Below, one piece after another: positions 43,777 through 53,219 of a stretch of 64,000 bases of DNA. The notes beneath the pieces are model-generated. The model worked only from the letters and a program-made list of their open reading frames with translations, ran no database searches and was not told where the DNA came from. The stretch covers positions 124,001 to 188,000 of the forward strand of contig CAWKOF010000004.1 in assembly GCA_963851255.1 (NCBI GenBank), given 5' to 3'. Both the position numbers and the translations under genes were made by a program. Positions within the stretch are counted from its first letter, which is position 1; each line of letters starts with the position of its first letter. The stretch comes from Cybelea sp963851255 (lineage in GTDB: Bacteria; Vulcanimicrobiota; Vulcanimicrobiia; Vulcanimicrobiales; Vulcanimicrobiaceae).

Positions 43777-45918
43777 ATGTCACAAATTACGCCGTATCAC
43801 GGCGAAGCAAGCCTAGCGTACAGCGCTGCCCCTCAAGGGCAGCCTAGCGACGCACACGATCTCGAGCGCCTCTTCGGAGCAATCCGCAGGCGATGGCGCA
43901 TTCTTCTTGCGATTGCAGGAGGGTTTTTCGCGTTAGTCGGCCTGACGACCATAGTAACGCCGAAGACTTACACGACCACGGTGCGACTATTGGTTGGCCG
44001 GCCCGGCACCGATATCGCCCCGAGCGGCAACGATACCGCCCTGCCCGTCTTAAACGCGCTCGTGCTCCAAAGCGGGGCCCAGTCGGCTGAGACGCTGGCG
44101 GAATTGGCGCAGGGGCACGACATTGCGTCAAAAGTCATAGATCAGTTAAGCCTTAAAACCTCGCCTGGCGCTCTGCTCGGACGTGTCAGCGTCAAGCCGA
44201 TCGTCAACACCTCGCTGCTAAATCTCACCGTTAAGTGGCGCGATCCCAACAGTTCGGCCAACATCGCAAATGCTTTCGCCACCGCCTTCGTCGATCAAGA
44301 ACGAGAGTTCGTGCGATCGGAGGCCGTCGCAGCGCTCGGATTTCTAGCGAACGAACTACCCGATGCGCGCGCCAAGATGCAGTCGGCGGAAACGCGGCTG
44401 GCGCAGTTCCAAGCGACCCATGGCTATCTCGATGCGACCGCTCACGAGCAAGACATCAACGCTCGAATGGGTTCGATCGACCAGCACATGGACCAGCTGT
44501 CGGTCGACCAAAACGAAGCGACCGCCCTCCTGAACAGCGTCAACAGCCAGTTGGCGACACTCTCGAGTACCGTCGATAGCGCTAAGGACGTCGCAGCGAA
44601 CCCCGTCAGCACCGACCTGCGCACAAAACTATCGGACGTACAGACCCAACTCGCGGAGGCAGAGCAGAAATACACGCCCGCCCATCCGGCGGTTATCGCG
44701 TTGCGTCAGCAGCGCGCGGCGCTGCTGGCGCAGATTGCGACACAGCCTGCCGCCGTCGTGAGCCAGACGACGGTCGCGCCAAATCCTCTGTATCAGTCGT
44801 TGCAATCGCAAGCTGCCACCTATCGCGCCCGCATCCAGGGCGATCAAGGACAGATACGAGCGCTCGAGGCTCAGCGTAAGGCCTACCGCCCGGCCATGAA
44901 AACTCTGCCACAACAGGCGGTCGCGTTTGGTTCCGTTCAAGAGGAAGCCAAGCGAGCAGCAAACGTTTACAACGCGCTTCAGCAAAAGTATGGTGACGCG
45001 CTGGTTGCCAAGAGCACGGCGATCAGCGACATCATCGTCGTTCAGTCGGCCTCCGCAGATTCCGCCGTCAAGAGCCCCAGCCTTCGCACGAACCTTGCGA
45101 TTGCCGTCGTGGTCGGTTTGTTGCTCGGTCTGGCCGTCATCTATATCCTCGACCTGCTCGAGCGCCGCACCACCGACCGCGACTTCACGGCGCTCTTAGG
45201 GCTGCCCGTCATCGCGCGGATCCCGCCCTTGAGCACGACGAATCCGCGGATGCTCCCGTGGGTCCAGTCGCTCACCCTTGAAGCATTTCTCCACTTATGC
45301 GTTACCCTCAAGTTGCGGAATAAACGCCCAATCAAGTCGCTTGCGATCTTGAGTGCGCGCCGCGGTGAGGGCAAGTCGACCGTCGCTTACAATCTCGCGA
45401 AGAGCATGGCGGCGTTGCAACCCGGCATTCTGCTGATCGACGCCGATCTGCGCCAGCCGACGCTGCACGAAAAGGCCGGCTGCTTGAATGACGTAGGCCT
45501 CAACGACGTGCTGCACGGTGCGGTCCCGCTCGACGACGCCGTCCAACATCTCGCACCGGGTCTCGACGTTCTCACGAGCCGGGGCAACGAGCCGAACCCG
45601 ATCGCGCTGCTGCAAGGTACTTTTGAAGGGCTGCTGGAGCAAGCCGGCCGGGAATACGGCATGGTCATCGTGGACGCGCCGGCACTGGCTGCGGTCTCCG
45701 ACGCCCTGCTCGTCGCTTCGGAGGTGGACGGCTCGCTGATCGTGGTCAGCGCGGATCGCGGCGACGAAAGAGACACGCAACGAGCGATCGCGCAGATGGG
45801 CTTGATCGGAGTTGAGAATATTCTGGGTGTCGTCGTCAACCGCGACTCCACCGCCACCGCCGATTTCTATGGCTATTTTGCGAAAACGAACGCGGCTCTG
45901 ACGGCAGGCTTGGCATGA
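43777..45918 (+). CDS. Wzz/GumC-Wzc type polysaccharide co-polymerase with tyrosine autokinase domain
   Basis: 713 aa. TM1 (about 38-57), a large periplasmic coiled-coil region, TM2 (about 440-461) and a cytoplasmic BY-kinase: Walker A R-G-E-G-K-S-T (about 531-537), Walker A' L-L-I-D-A-D-L-R-Q-P (about 552-561) and Walker B V-I-V-D-A-P. Only a sparse C-terminal Tyr set (Y-G-Y-F) rather than a long Tyr cluster. Controls chain length and export with the Wza-type protein at 59168. First gene of a plus-strand operon; its stop overlaps the next ATG. Confidence 0.93.
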   Translation: MSQITPYHGEASLAYSAAPQGQPSDAHDLERLFGAIRRRWRILLAIAGGFFALVGLTTIVTPKTYTTTVRLLVGRPGTDIAPSGNDTALPVLNALVLQSGAQSAETLAELAQGHDIASKVIDQLSLKTSPGALLGRVSVKPIVNTSLLNLTVKWRDPNSSANIANAFATAFVDQEREFVRSEAVAALGFLANELPDARAKMQSAETRLAQFQATHGYLDATAHEQDINARMGSIDQHMDQLSVDQNEATALLNSVNSQLATLSSTVDSAKDVAANPVSTDLRTKLSDVQTQLAEAEQKYTPAHPAVIALRQQRAALLAQIATQPAAVVSQTTVAPNPLYQSLQSQAATYRARIQGDQGQIRALEAQRKAYRPAMKTLPQQAVAFGSVQEEAKRAANVYNALQQKYGDALVAKSTAISDIIVVQSASADSAVKSPSLRTNLAIAVVVGLLLGLAVIYILDLLERRTTDRDFTALLGLPVIARIPPLSTTNPRMLPWVQSLTLEAFLHLCVTLKLRNKRPIKSLAILSARRGEGKSTVAYNLAKSMAALQPGILLIDADLRQPTLHEKAGCLNDVGLNDVLHGAVPLDDAVQHLAPGLDVLTSRGNEPNPIALLQGTFEGLLEQAGREYGMVIVDAPALAAVSDALLVASEVDGSLIVVSADRGDERDTQRAIAQMGLIGVENILGVVVNRDSTATADFYGYFAKTNAALTAGLA

Positions 45919-46886
45919 CCACCGTAACCGTCGTCGTCCCCGCCTATAACGAGAGCGAGACCTTCGCCGCCTCGCTCGTCTCCATTGCGGACTACTTCAC
46001 AAAGCATCGAGGCGGTGGCTACGAGTTCAACTACCTGATCGTTGACGACGGGAGCACCGACGAAACGTACGACGTCGCTTCAAACTTTGCCGGCCGGCGC
46101 CGCGATGTGCGCGTTCTCCGTCACGAGCGAAACCGCGGGCTCGGCGCCGCGCTGCGCACCGCATTTTCAGAGATCGACTCGGAACTCGCGGTCGTCTTGG
46201 ACGCCGACTTGAGTTACACGCCGGCGACGGCCATGGAATTGATCGAGCTGCTCGACCGCCAGGACGCGGACATAGCCTTGGCGTCGCCGTACGCACCCGG
46301 GGGAGCAGTACTGAACGTCCCGCTGGCGCGTCGCGTATTGAGCCGAGAGGCGAACCGGTTGCTTTCGCTCGCGACCTGCGGTCGCTACGCGACGCTGACG
46401 TGCATGGTGCGCGCTTACCGGGTCGAGGCGCTACGCCGGCTGGAGTTCGTTAGCGACGGCATGGACTCGGTGGCGGAGATGCTGCTCTGCGGACTGCGCA
46501 AGAAGATGCGCGTCGTCGAGCTGCCCACGACGCTTTGCTGGAGCGAGCAACGGCGCGAGGCGGGTGGCCGCTTTCGACCGTTCGGCGTGTTGCCGCGCAT
46601 CGCCGCAACCTGCCTGATGGCGTGCCGTTATCGTCCAGCGTTATGGCTCGCACTTCCCGGACTCTTTCCGGGGCTGCTCCCCTTGTCGGTCGCAGCCCTG
46701 CTCTTATTGCGGGTCAACGGCCCCGCGCTCGCAATCGGCACCACGACCGTCGTCGTGGTGCAGTATTCGAGCCTAGCTCTATTCAGCGGACAACTCGCCG
46801 CATTTTTTGGACGTCGCCTTCATCACCGTCATCACCCTAATGGAGTACATCCTAATGGCCATAACGTTCCCAGCCGCTCGGTCTAG
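45915..46886 (+). CDS. GT2 glycosyltransferase with C-terminal TM helices
   Basis: 323 aa, ATGA overlap with wzc. GT-A fold with V-P-A-Y-N-E-S-E at residues 9-16, V-D-D-G-S-T-D (about 43-49) and the D-A-D metal motif (about 98-100). Two hydrophobic segments near 245-300 resemble DPM1/ArnC-type polyprenyl-phosphate glycosyltransferases. Likely makes a lipid-linked or EPS-linked sugar. The 3' end overlaps the aminotransferase start by 32 bases. Confidence 0.88.
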   Translation: MTTVTVVVPAYNESETFAASLVSIADYFTKHRGGGYEFNYLIVDDGSTDETYDVASNFAGRRRDVRVLRHERNRGLGAALRTAFSEIDSELAVVLDADLSYTPATAMELIELLDRQDADIALASPYAPGGAVLNVPLARRVLSREANRLLSLATCGRYATLTCMVRAYRVEALRRLEFVSDGMDSVAEMLLCGLRKKMRVVELPTTLCWSEQRREAGGRFRPFGVLPRIAATCLMACRYRPALWLALPGLFPGLLPLSVAALLLLRVNGPALAIGTTTVVVVQYSSLALFSGQLAAFFGRRLHHRHHPNGVHPNGHNVPSRSV

Positions 46887-48096
46887 AACGCTTCCTTCCG
46901 ATCAGGATGCGTCGGGCAGAACGCTCGGCGGCGAAGAGATTGCCGCCGTGTCGGCTGCCCTTCGCAGCGGCACCCTAACCAGCACGAAGGGCAGCTTCGT
47001 CAGCGAGCTCGAGTCGCGCTTTGCATCAATGCTTGGCGTAAAACACGCCTACGCGTGCGCCTCGGGTACCGCCGCAATCCATTGTGCGATCGCGGCGATC
47101 GACCCCAATCCTGGTGACGAGATAATCACCACGCCGATCACCGACATGGGAGCGCTAACACCGATCCTTTACCAAGGCGCGATTCCGGTCTTTGCCGACG
47201 TGGATCCTTTGACGTGCAACGTAACGCCGGCCACCGTCGCCGCGCGAATCAGCCCTCGCACGAAGGCCATTATCGTCACCCACCTCTTCGGTAATCCATG
47301 CGACGTCGAAGGGATCGTGGAGATCGCCAACGCTGCCGGCATCCCGGTAATCGAAGATTGCGCCCAGGCGTTTCTGGCGGCGTGCGACGGTAACTTCGTC
47401 GGAACGCTCGGCACGATCGGCTGCTTTAGCCTCCAACAAGGCAAACATATCACCACCGGAGAGGGCGGCTTGGTTGTCACCGACGACGAGGAACTCGCCC
47501 GCCGAATCTACCTTTTCATCAACAAAGCCTGGGGCTACGGCGATCCCAATCCCGATCACTACTTCTTGGCCCTGAACTACCGCATGTCCGAACTCTGCGG
47601 CAGCGTCGCGTGCGCGCAGCTCGACAAACTGCCGATGGTCGTCGCTCGCCGCCGGATGCTCGCGGAGCTCTTGAACGCGCAGCTTCGTCCCGTCGAGGGT
47701 CTCGTGACTCCCGTCGTCTGCGAAGGCGCGCTCCATAGCTACTGGAAGTACGGCGTTCGCTTGTCCGAGCCGCTTCCGGTAGACGCCGTCATCGACGTGG
47801 CAAAACAGCTGAAAGAACGTGGGATCTTCAGCGCCCCGCGCTACATCCAAAAGCCGGCCTTCATGTGCGAAATCTTTCAAAAGCGCAAGACGTTCGGCAC
47901 CAGCAGCTTCCCGTTTACGCTGGCACGCCCCGAGGCGCTCGACTATCAGCTCGAGCACTATCCCGGCACCGTCGAGGGCTTGGAGCGATTGCTCGTCGTG
48001 CCGTGGAACGATCGCTATAACGAGGACGACGTCGATTACATCGGCGCCGCGCTCACGTCGGCCGTCTCAAGCGTCGGCCTAAGGAAGGCATCGTGA
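46855..48096 (+). CDS. DegT/DnrJ/EryC1/StrS sugar aminotransferase
   Basis: 413 aa from the ATG at 46855, with GGAG 9 bases upstream; earlier starts in the frame lie deep inside the GT2 gene. PLP enzyme with S-L-Q-Q-G-K-H-I-T-T-G-E-G-G holding the Schiff-base lysine, and E-D-C-A-Q-A upstream. Transaminates a keto-sugar nucleotide. With the following dehydrogenase and acetyltransferase it forms the WbpB-WbpE-WbpD-like module that installs a 3-acetamido group on UDP-GlcNAcA. The exact substrate is inferred from the neighbourhood. Confidence 0.92.
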   Translation: MAITFPAARSRTLPSDQDASGRTLGGEEIAAVSAALRSGTLTSTKGSFVSELESRFASMLGVKHAYACASGTAAIHCAIAAIDPNPGDEIITTPITDMGALTPILYQGAIPVFADVDPLTCNVTPATVAARISPRTKAIIVTHLFGNPCDVEGIVEIANAAGIPVIEDCAQAFLAACDGNFVGTLGTIGCFSLQQGKHITTGEGGLVVTDDEELARRIYLFINKAWGYGDPNPDHYFLALNYRMSELCGSVACAQLDKLPMVVARRRMLAELLNAQLRPVEGLVTPVVCEGALHSYWKYGVRLSEPLPVDAVIDVAKQLKERGIFSAPRYIQKPAFMCEIFQKRKTFGTSSFPFTLARPEALDYQLEHYPGTVEGLERLLVVPWNDRYNEDDVDYIGAALTSAVSSVGLRKAS

Positions 48097-49133
48097 AGAC
48101 ATTACGTTTCGCCGTCATCGGCACCGGCGGCATCGCGCGCGCCTACGAAGCAGCCTTCGCGTCGCTCAAGCAGGCCCGCATCGTGGCCGCCTGCGACACG
48201 AACGCGATCGCCGCAAAGGCGTTTGCGCAGCGCAACGATTGCACCGCGTACCCCTCGATCGAGGCGTTGCTGCGCTACGGTCAGTTTGATGCCGCGGTCG
48301 TATGCACCCCGCCGGCGACGCACGAAGCCGTGGCTTGCGCCCTTTTGCAAGCCGGCAAACACGTGCTGTGCGAAAAGCCGCTGGCGACCAGCTCGGCGCA
48401 GGCTCGCCGGATGCTGGAGTGCGCGCGGCAACACGGCGTCATATTGACGATGGCCTCGAAGTTCCGATACGCGCGCGACGTTCGCAAAGCCCGCGAGCTC
48501 GTGATGGAAGGGGTTATCGGCGACCTCGTATTCGTCGAGAACGCGTTTACGTCGCATGTCGATATGAGCAGCCGCTGGAACTCGGATGCGACGATCAGCG
48601 GAGGCGGGGTCCTCATCGACAACGGGACGCACTCGGTCGACATCCTTCGGTATTTCCTCGGAGATCTTCGCGACGTGCAGGTCGTGGAAGGCCGCCGCAT
48701 GCAAGGGCTTTCGGTCGAAGATACGGTCCGGCTCTTCGTTCATAACGATCAGGACGTGATCGGCTCGGCGGATCTGTCGTGGAGCATCGATAAGGAGATG
48801 GACACCTTCGTCCGCCTCTATGGAAGCGACGGCACGATTCTCGTCGGTTGGAAGGAATCGCGCTTGCGCCGGCGTGGCGAAGCCGAATGGCAAACGTTCG
48901 GCACCGGGTACGACAAGATTCAGGCCTTCAGCGACCAGCTCGCAAACTTCTGCGGCGTTATCACCGGCAGCGAGCGACTCCTGATCACCCAGCTGGACGC
49001 CCTTGCCTCCGTCGAAGTGGTTCAAGCTGCCTACGCGGCGCTCGAATACTCTCGCTGGGAGCGCATCGGTAGCCGCTTGGACAACTTGGAGCTCGCGCCG
49101 CTTCGCGTCGGACTCCAAGCCGAGGCATCCTAG
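48093..49133 (+). CDS. Gfo/Idh/MocA family sugar oxidoreductase (WbpB/WlbA-like)
   Basis: 346 aa, GTG overlapping the aminotransferase stop (GTGA). Rossmann G-T-G-G-I-A (about 9-14) and the family motif C-E-K-P-L-A (about 93-98), with G-G-G-V-L-I-D-N-G-T-H-S-V-D in the C-domain carrying the catalytic His. In WbpB/WlbA-type systems it oxidises C3 of a UDP-uronate before transamination. Context supports that assignment. Confidence 0.9.
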   Translation: MKTLRFAVIGTGGIARAYEAAFASLKQARIVAACDTNAIAAKAFAQRNDCTAYPSIEALLRYGQFDAAVVCTPPATHEAVACALLQAGKHVLCEKPLATSSAQARRMLECARQHGVILTMASKFRYARDVRKARELVMEGVIGDLVFVENAFTSHVDMSSRWNSDATISGGGVLIDNGTHSVDILRYFLGDLRDVQVVEGRRMQGLSVEDTVRLFVHNDQDVIGSADLSWSIDKEMDTFVRLYGSDGTILVGWKESRLRRRGEAEWQTFGTGYDKIQAFSDQLANFCGVITGSERLLITQLDALASVEVVQAAYAALEYSRWERIGSRLDNLELAPLRVGLQAEAS

Positions 49134-49741
49134 TGGCGGCTCATCCTACCGCGGTGATCGAACCGGGCGTTTCGATTGGCCGAAACACCTCCATTTGGGA
49201 CCACGCCCACATTCGCCATTCGACGCGAATCGGCGAGGAATGCATCATCGGCGGGAAGACGTATATCGCCTACGGCGTTACCATCGGCAACCGCGTCAAG
49301 ATCAACTCGTTCGTTTACATCTGCACCGACGTAACGATCGAGACGGGCGTCATGATCTCTGCCGGCGTCGTCTTTACCAACGATCGCTTTCCACGGGCGA
49401 CGACGCCCGATTTGAAGACGCTGCTCTCGTCGGATCCGAACGAAAAGACGCTCCCGACGCTGGTGCGCGACGGTGCGACGATTGGCGCGCAGGCTACCAT
49501 CGGTCCGGGTGTGACCATTGGCCGGTTCGCCATGGTCGGCATGGGATCGGTGGTGACACGCGACGTCCCGGATCATGCAATCGTCTACGGGAACCCCGCC
49601 AGAGTCGTCGGTTACGCCTGTGCGTGCGGCGAAAAGTTGGTCCCCGCGAGGTCGCCCAGAGTTGCCGGGATGTGCTGCACGGTCTGCGGCGCACATTATC
49701 CGATCGACGGTTCGGCAGTGGCCGAGCGCGTGCCGGCGTAA
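49133..49741 (+). CDS. Hexapeptide-repeat sugar N-acetyltransferase (WbpD/WlbB-like) with Cys-rich tail
   Basis: 202 aa, GTG overlapping the previous stop by one base. Left-handed beta-helix built of I-G-x-x-x-x-I-type repeats (about 10-165), matching WbpD/WlbB acetyltransferases. The C-terminal 35 residues carry C-x-C and C-C-x-x-C patterns that look like a small zinc ribbon. Acetylates the 3-amino group formed by the aminotransferase, using acetyl-CoA. Confidence 0.88.
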   Translation: MAAHPTAVIEPGVSIGRNTSIWDHAHIRHSTRIGEECIIGGKTYIAYGVTIGNRVKINSFVYICTDVTIETGVMISAGVVFTNDRFPRATTPDLKTLLSSDPNEKTLPTLVRDGATIGAQATIGPGVTIGRFAMVGMGSVVTRDVPDHAIVYGNPARVVGYACACGEKLVPARSPRVAGMCCTVCGAHYPIDGSAVAERVPA

Positions 49742-49743
49742 CA

Positions 49744-51069
49744 ATGCGCTTCGCGGTCGTCGGTGGCGGGCTGCTCGGAATGACGACTGCCTGGAACCTC
49801 GTCAAAGCGGGGCATCAGGCGACGATCTTCGAGGCCGCGCCGGATTGCGGCGGCCTGGCATCACCGTGGCAGTTGGGCGACGTCGTCTGGGATCGGCACT
49901 ACCACGTGACGCTCTTGAGCGATCTGACGCTGCGCACGCTGCTGCAGGAGCTCGCATTGGAACGCGAGCTACGCTGGGTAAAAGCGCAGACGGGCTTTTA
50001 CGTGGACGGATCGCTCTATCCGTTTTCCAGCGCCTTAGATTACCTGCGTTTTCCTCCGCTCTCGCCGGTACAAAAACTCCGCTTGGGAAGCACGATCCTG
50101 CGAGCCGCACGCATCACCGATTGGCGCCCACTCGAGCACATCACCGCCGCGCAATGGTTGACACGTCTCAGCGGACGCGTCACCTTCGAACGAATTTGGC
50201 TGCCGCTGCTTCGCGCAAAACTCGGGCCGAACGCCGAGCGAGCCTCGGCTGCCTTTATTTGGGCGATCATCGCCCGCATGTATGGCGCGCGGCGAACCGG
50301 CAGCAAACGCGAGCTCTTCGGATACGTGCGAGGCGGCTACCAGCGCACGCTGCGGCGATTCGAACGTGAACTGCGGCTGCGCGGGGTCGAGATTCGGACG
50401 TCGTGTCCCGTCAAGCGGGTAGAGCCGTTCGGCGACGGCATAACCATCGTCACCGACGGCAGAGCGGATCGCTTCGACCGCGCGGTCGTAACGCTCGCCC
50501 CACCGTTGGCGGCTCGACTCTGCCCAACGCTGACGGCCGAAGAGCGTGCCCTTTGCCAAGGCGTCGAGTATCAAGGCATAATTTGCGCGTCACTGCTGCT
50601 GGACGCTCCGCTGACTCCTTACTACATTACGAACATCGCCGACGCGAGCATCCCCTTCACCGCCGTCATTGAGATGACGGCTTTGGTGGATCGCAGCGAG
50701 CTCGGCGGCCGGGCGCTCGTCTATCTTCCGAAATACGTCAGCGTCAACGATTCGGCGTTTGCGCTAGAGGATCGAACAATCGAAGAAACGTTTTTGAGCG
50801 CGCTGGAGCGCATGCACCCAACGTTTTCACGTAAGAGCGTGCAGGCGTTCCGTATCTCGCGCGTGCCTCACGTCTTTCCGATACCCACCATCGGGTACTC
50901 GGATCGGCTGCCACCGATGCGGACCGCGACCCCGGGACTCTTCATGGCCAGCAGCGCGCACATCGTGAACGGGACGCTGAACGTCAATGAAACGGTGGGC
51001 CTGGCGAATCGCGTGACGCCGGAGCTGCTCGCCGAAGGCACGAGTTCGTTAGGCGCGGCGGTAGCATGA
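49744..51069 (+). CDS. FAD-dependent amine-oxidase-like protein
   Basis: 441 aa starting at the ATG 2 bases after the acetyltransferase stop. Dinucleotide motif G-G-G-L-L-G (7-12), the E-A-x-x-x-x-G-G-L-A segment (about 32-42) and a C-terminal FAD-binding N-G-T-L-N-V-N-E-T region. Similar to UDP-galactopyranose mutase/protoporphyrinogen-oxidase-like proteins often found in glycan clusters. Substrate unknown. Upstream in-frame codons back to 49003 lie inside the acetyltransferase and are not part of the gene. Confidence 0.85.
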   Translation: MRFAVVGGGLLGMTTAWNLVKAGHQATIFEAAPDCGGLASPWQLGDVVWDRHYHVTLLSDLTLRTLLQELALERELRWVKAQTGFYVDGSLYPFSSALDYLRFPPLSPVQKLRLGSTILRAARITDWRPLEHITAAQWLTRLSGRVTFERIWLPLLRAKLGPNAERASAAFIWAIIARMYGARRTGSKRELFGYVRGGYQRTLRRFERELRLRGVEIRTSCPVKRVEPFGDGITIVTDGRADRFDRAVVTLAPPLAARLCPTLTAEERALCQGVEYQGIICASLLLDAPLTPYYITNIADASIPFTAVIEMTALVDRSELGGRALVYLPKYVSVNDSAFALEDRTIEETFLSALERMHPTFSRKSVQAFRISRVPHVFPIPTIGYSDRLPPMRTATPGLFMASSAHIVNGTLNVNETVGLANRVTPELLAEGTSSLGAAVA

Positions 51070-52025
51070 AGGCAGCGCTCTCGCTCGACCTCGACAACAA
51101 ATGGTCGTATATGAAGACCCACGGCGATTCGGCCTGGCAGGCGATGCCGTCGTACCTTAACCTGCTCGTCCCCCGAATACTCGATATTCTGGATCGGCTC
51201 AATCTTCGTATCACGTTCTTTCTGGTCGGTCAGGATGCGGCAATGCCGATGCACGCCGAAATCCTGGCTGAAATCGCGCGTCGCGGCCATGAGATCGGCA
51301 ATCACTCCCACTATCACGAACCTTGGATGCATCGGCGCGGCGCCGCCGCCATTGACGACGAGCTCGCCCTCGCCGAAGAGAGCATCGAAGGCGTAACCGG
51401 CCATCGCCCGCGGGGATTTCGAGGGCCCGGATTTACCCGCTCGACCACGATTTTGGAGACGCTCGTCCGGCGCGGTTACGCCTACGACGCATCTTCGTTG
51501 CCTACGTTCATCGGGCCATTGGCGCGTGCTTATTATTTCCGCAGCGTCAAGCTCAGTCCCGATGCGATCCGCGAGCGCGAGGATTTGTTCGGACGATTCG
51601 GCGACGGATTCCGGCCCAACCGCCGGCACACTATCGCGCTGTCGAACGGATCGATCGTCGAAATCCCCGTCACGACCTTTCCGCTCCTCCGCGTTCCGAT
51701 CCACATAAGCTATGTCGTGTATCTCGCCGCGATCTCGCCGGCGGCCGCGCTCGCGTACTTTCGCACCGCGATGACGGCATGCAAGCTCGCGCGCAGCGAA
51801 CCTTCGATCCTGCTCCATCCGTTGGATTTCTTGGACGGAGCGGAATGTAAAGAGCTGGCATTCTTTCCGGGTATGAGCCTGGATCCGGGCATCAAGCGAC
51901 ACGTGGTCGTAGAGTCGATCCGGATGCTGGCAACGGCCTTCGAAGTCGTCCCGATGCGAGAAACCTTTGTCAGGGAACCGATTGGGTCGGTTAATCGTTA
52001 TGGAGAATATGGCATGTCTGGGTAG
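51066..52025 (+). CDS. Polysaccharide deacetylase (NodB homology domain)
   Basis: 319 aa, ATGA overlap with the previous gene. NodB motifs: catalytic Asp in S-L-D-L-D-N (8/10), metal His pair in N-H-S-H-Y-H (His80 and His84), R-G-P-G-F-T near 118-123 and L-L-H-P-L-D near 250. Removes N- or O-acetyl groups from a glycan. No signal peptide, so it may act on the lipid-linked unit in the cytoplasm. Last biosynthetic gene of the plus-strand operon. Confidence 0.9.
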   Translation: MKAALSLDLDNKWSYMKTHGDSAWQAMPSYLNLLVPRILDILDRLNLRITFFLVGQDAAMPMHAEILAEIARRGHEIGNHSHYHEPWMHRRGAAAIDDELALAEESIEGVTGHRPRGFRGPGFTRSTTILETLVRRGYAYDASSLPTFIGPLARAYYFRSVKLSPDAIREREDLFGRFGDGFRPNRRHTIALSNGSIVEIPVTTFPLLRVPIHISYVVYLAAISPAAALAYFRTAMTACKLARSEPSILLHPLDFLDGAECKELAFFPGMSLDPGIKRHVVVESIRMLATAFEVVPMRETFVREPIGSVNRYGEYGMSG

Positions 52026-52059
52026 TCATAGGTCCCGAGGCGTAGTAAGAAATGACTAC
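52022..52059. promoter_or_regulatory. Inverted repeat before the LuxR-type regulator gene
   Basis: GTAGTCAT (52022-52029) and ATGACTAC (52052-52059) form an 8-bp inverted repeat with a 22-base spacer. The right side also holds TAGTAAGAAATGA (52043-52055), which recurs inverted at 53207-53219 before the second regulator. Confidence 0.45.
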
Positions 52060-52100
52060 GGCGATAACATTGTGCCTAACGGCAACCGTACGCTAAAATA

Positions 52101-53201
52101 ATGTCTTTGCTACGGCGAAGCGACGAAGGCGGCGTCTTGGTCAACAAGCGTATCGAGTCAATCCTTTCGCGGCTAACGAAGCCGGTACGCGGAGCGGTAT
52201 GGACGCTCGGCGTTTTCGATTTGGGCGGCGACCTTCTTGACTTTGCAGTCTCCAGCTCCCAAATCGATCGCAGCCGTAGCCTCGAGTTGCTCTGTGCGGC
52301 ACCCGTGCCCGCTTCGCCAAAAGGCGTAAAGCTAAAGGTCACGGGCGAGAACGGCAAGATCGCCGCCAACCTCTTTGCCTCCACGATGCTCGATGCGACG
52401 AGGTACCTCGTCCTGGTGCTGGTTCGGTCGCAGACGAGCGACGCGACGTGGCTAAAGATCTCACAGAACCTTAAAAGTGCCGTCGCCCGCATCGCGGGCG
52501 CGCTGGCGACGCAACCCGCTCCCAACGTCGAGGGCCGGCGCGCCTTCGCCCCCCCGCCCAACGACGACTCCGCCTTCTTCATGCTGACCGCGCAGTTACA
52601 GGTGGCCTTTGCATCGCAACCCGAAAACGCCGCCTCGCCTGCCTTCGTCAAACTCGTCGCTCCTCACCGCGGGCGGCTACCCACGCTTCTCGAGCGGGCG
52701 GTGCGGCGATTGACGAAGTCCTGGGACTTCGCGCACATCGAGTCCTGCAGCGCAGGAACCGCGTATCCGGTCCCCGGGCTGGCCCTGCGCGTGGAACCGA
52801 TGACCGGAACCGGGGTCATGGTCGGGGTCTCCCTTAAGCTCGACACGGATCGCCATCCGGTCACCGACGCCGCTGCCGCGTATCGGCTCTCGCCTCGGGA
52901 GCGGGAAGTGCTCCACGCACTGCTCGACGGTAATTCGGTAGCCGATATCGCAGCGAAGTTGGAACTCGCCGAATCCACCGTCAGCGACCACATTGCGCGG
53001 ATGATCGTCAAGACGAACGCGCATAACCGAGTCGAGATGGCCGCGATGCTCCTAGGCTGGCCCGCGTTGCGGTCGCAATTTTTATCCCCCGGTCCCCCAA
53101 GGAATGGCTCTGTTGCCAATCCGTTACAAGACTCCGAGGAAGCAAACGGACGTGCATCGGGGCGCGTATCGTGGCGCTATAAGATCCGCTCGGTCCATTA
53201 G
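52101..53201 (+). CDS. LuxR-type HTH transcriptional regulator
   Basis: 366 aa. C-terminal LuxR/GerE HTH at about 262-320: L-S-P-R-E-R-E-V-L, A-D-I-A-A-K-L-E-L-A-E-S-T-V-S-D-H-I. The N-terminal 250 residues are not a recognisable autoinducer or receiver domain. The HTH is followed by an unusual 40-residue tail. Located at the end of the EPS operon and separated from it by an inverted repeat, so it may control EPS expression. Confidence 0.82.
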   Translation: MSLLRRSDEGGVLVNKRIESILSRLTKPVRGAVWTLGVFDLGGDLLDFAVSSSQIDRSRSLELLCAAPVPASPKGVKLKVTGENGKIAANLFASTMLDATRYLVLVLVRSQTSDATWLKISQNLKSAVARIAGALATQPAPNVEGRRAFAPPPNDDSAFFMLTAQLQVAFASQPENAASPAFVKLVAPHRGRLPTLLERAVRRLTKSWDFAHIESCSAGTAYPVPGLALRVEPMTGTGVMVGVSLKLDTDRHPVTDAAAAYRLSPREREVLHALLDGNSVADIAAKLELAESTVSDHIARMIVKTNAHNRVEMAAMLLGWPALRSQFLSPGPPRNGSVANPLQDSEEANGRASGRVSWRYKIRSVH

Positions 53202-53206
53202 GCTAA

Positions 53207-53219
53207 TCATTTCTTACTA
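53207..53219 (-). promoter_or_regulatory. Second copy of the 13-bp site TCATTTCTTACTA
   Basis: Exact inverse complement of 52043-52055. Both copies lie in short AT-rich gaps before the two adjacent LuxR-family genes. Could be a shared operator. A random 13-mer match within 64 kb is possible, so location is the main argument. The rest of the 53202-53415 gap shows no gene. Confidence 0.4.

Noticed and set aside
47155..47958. 267-codon minus-strand ORF
   Set aside because: Antisense to the aminotransferase. No domain signature.
48102..49118. 338-codon minus-strand ORF opposite the Gfo/Idh gene
   Set aside because: Antisense shadow of a clear plus-strand gene. Arg/Asp/His-rich, with no motif.
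49003..49743. Long upstream extension of the amine-oxidase-like gene
   Set aside because: The extension overlaps the acetyltransferase in another frame and has biased shadow composition. The GGGLLG motif directly follows the ATG at 49744.
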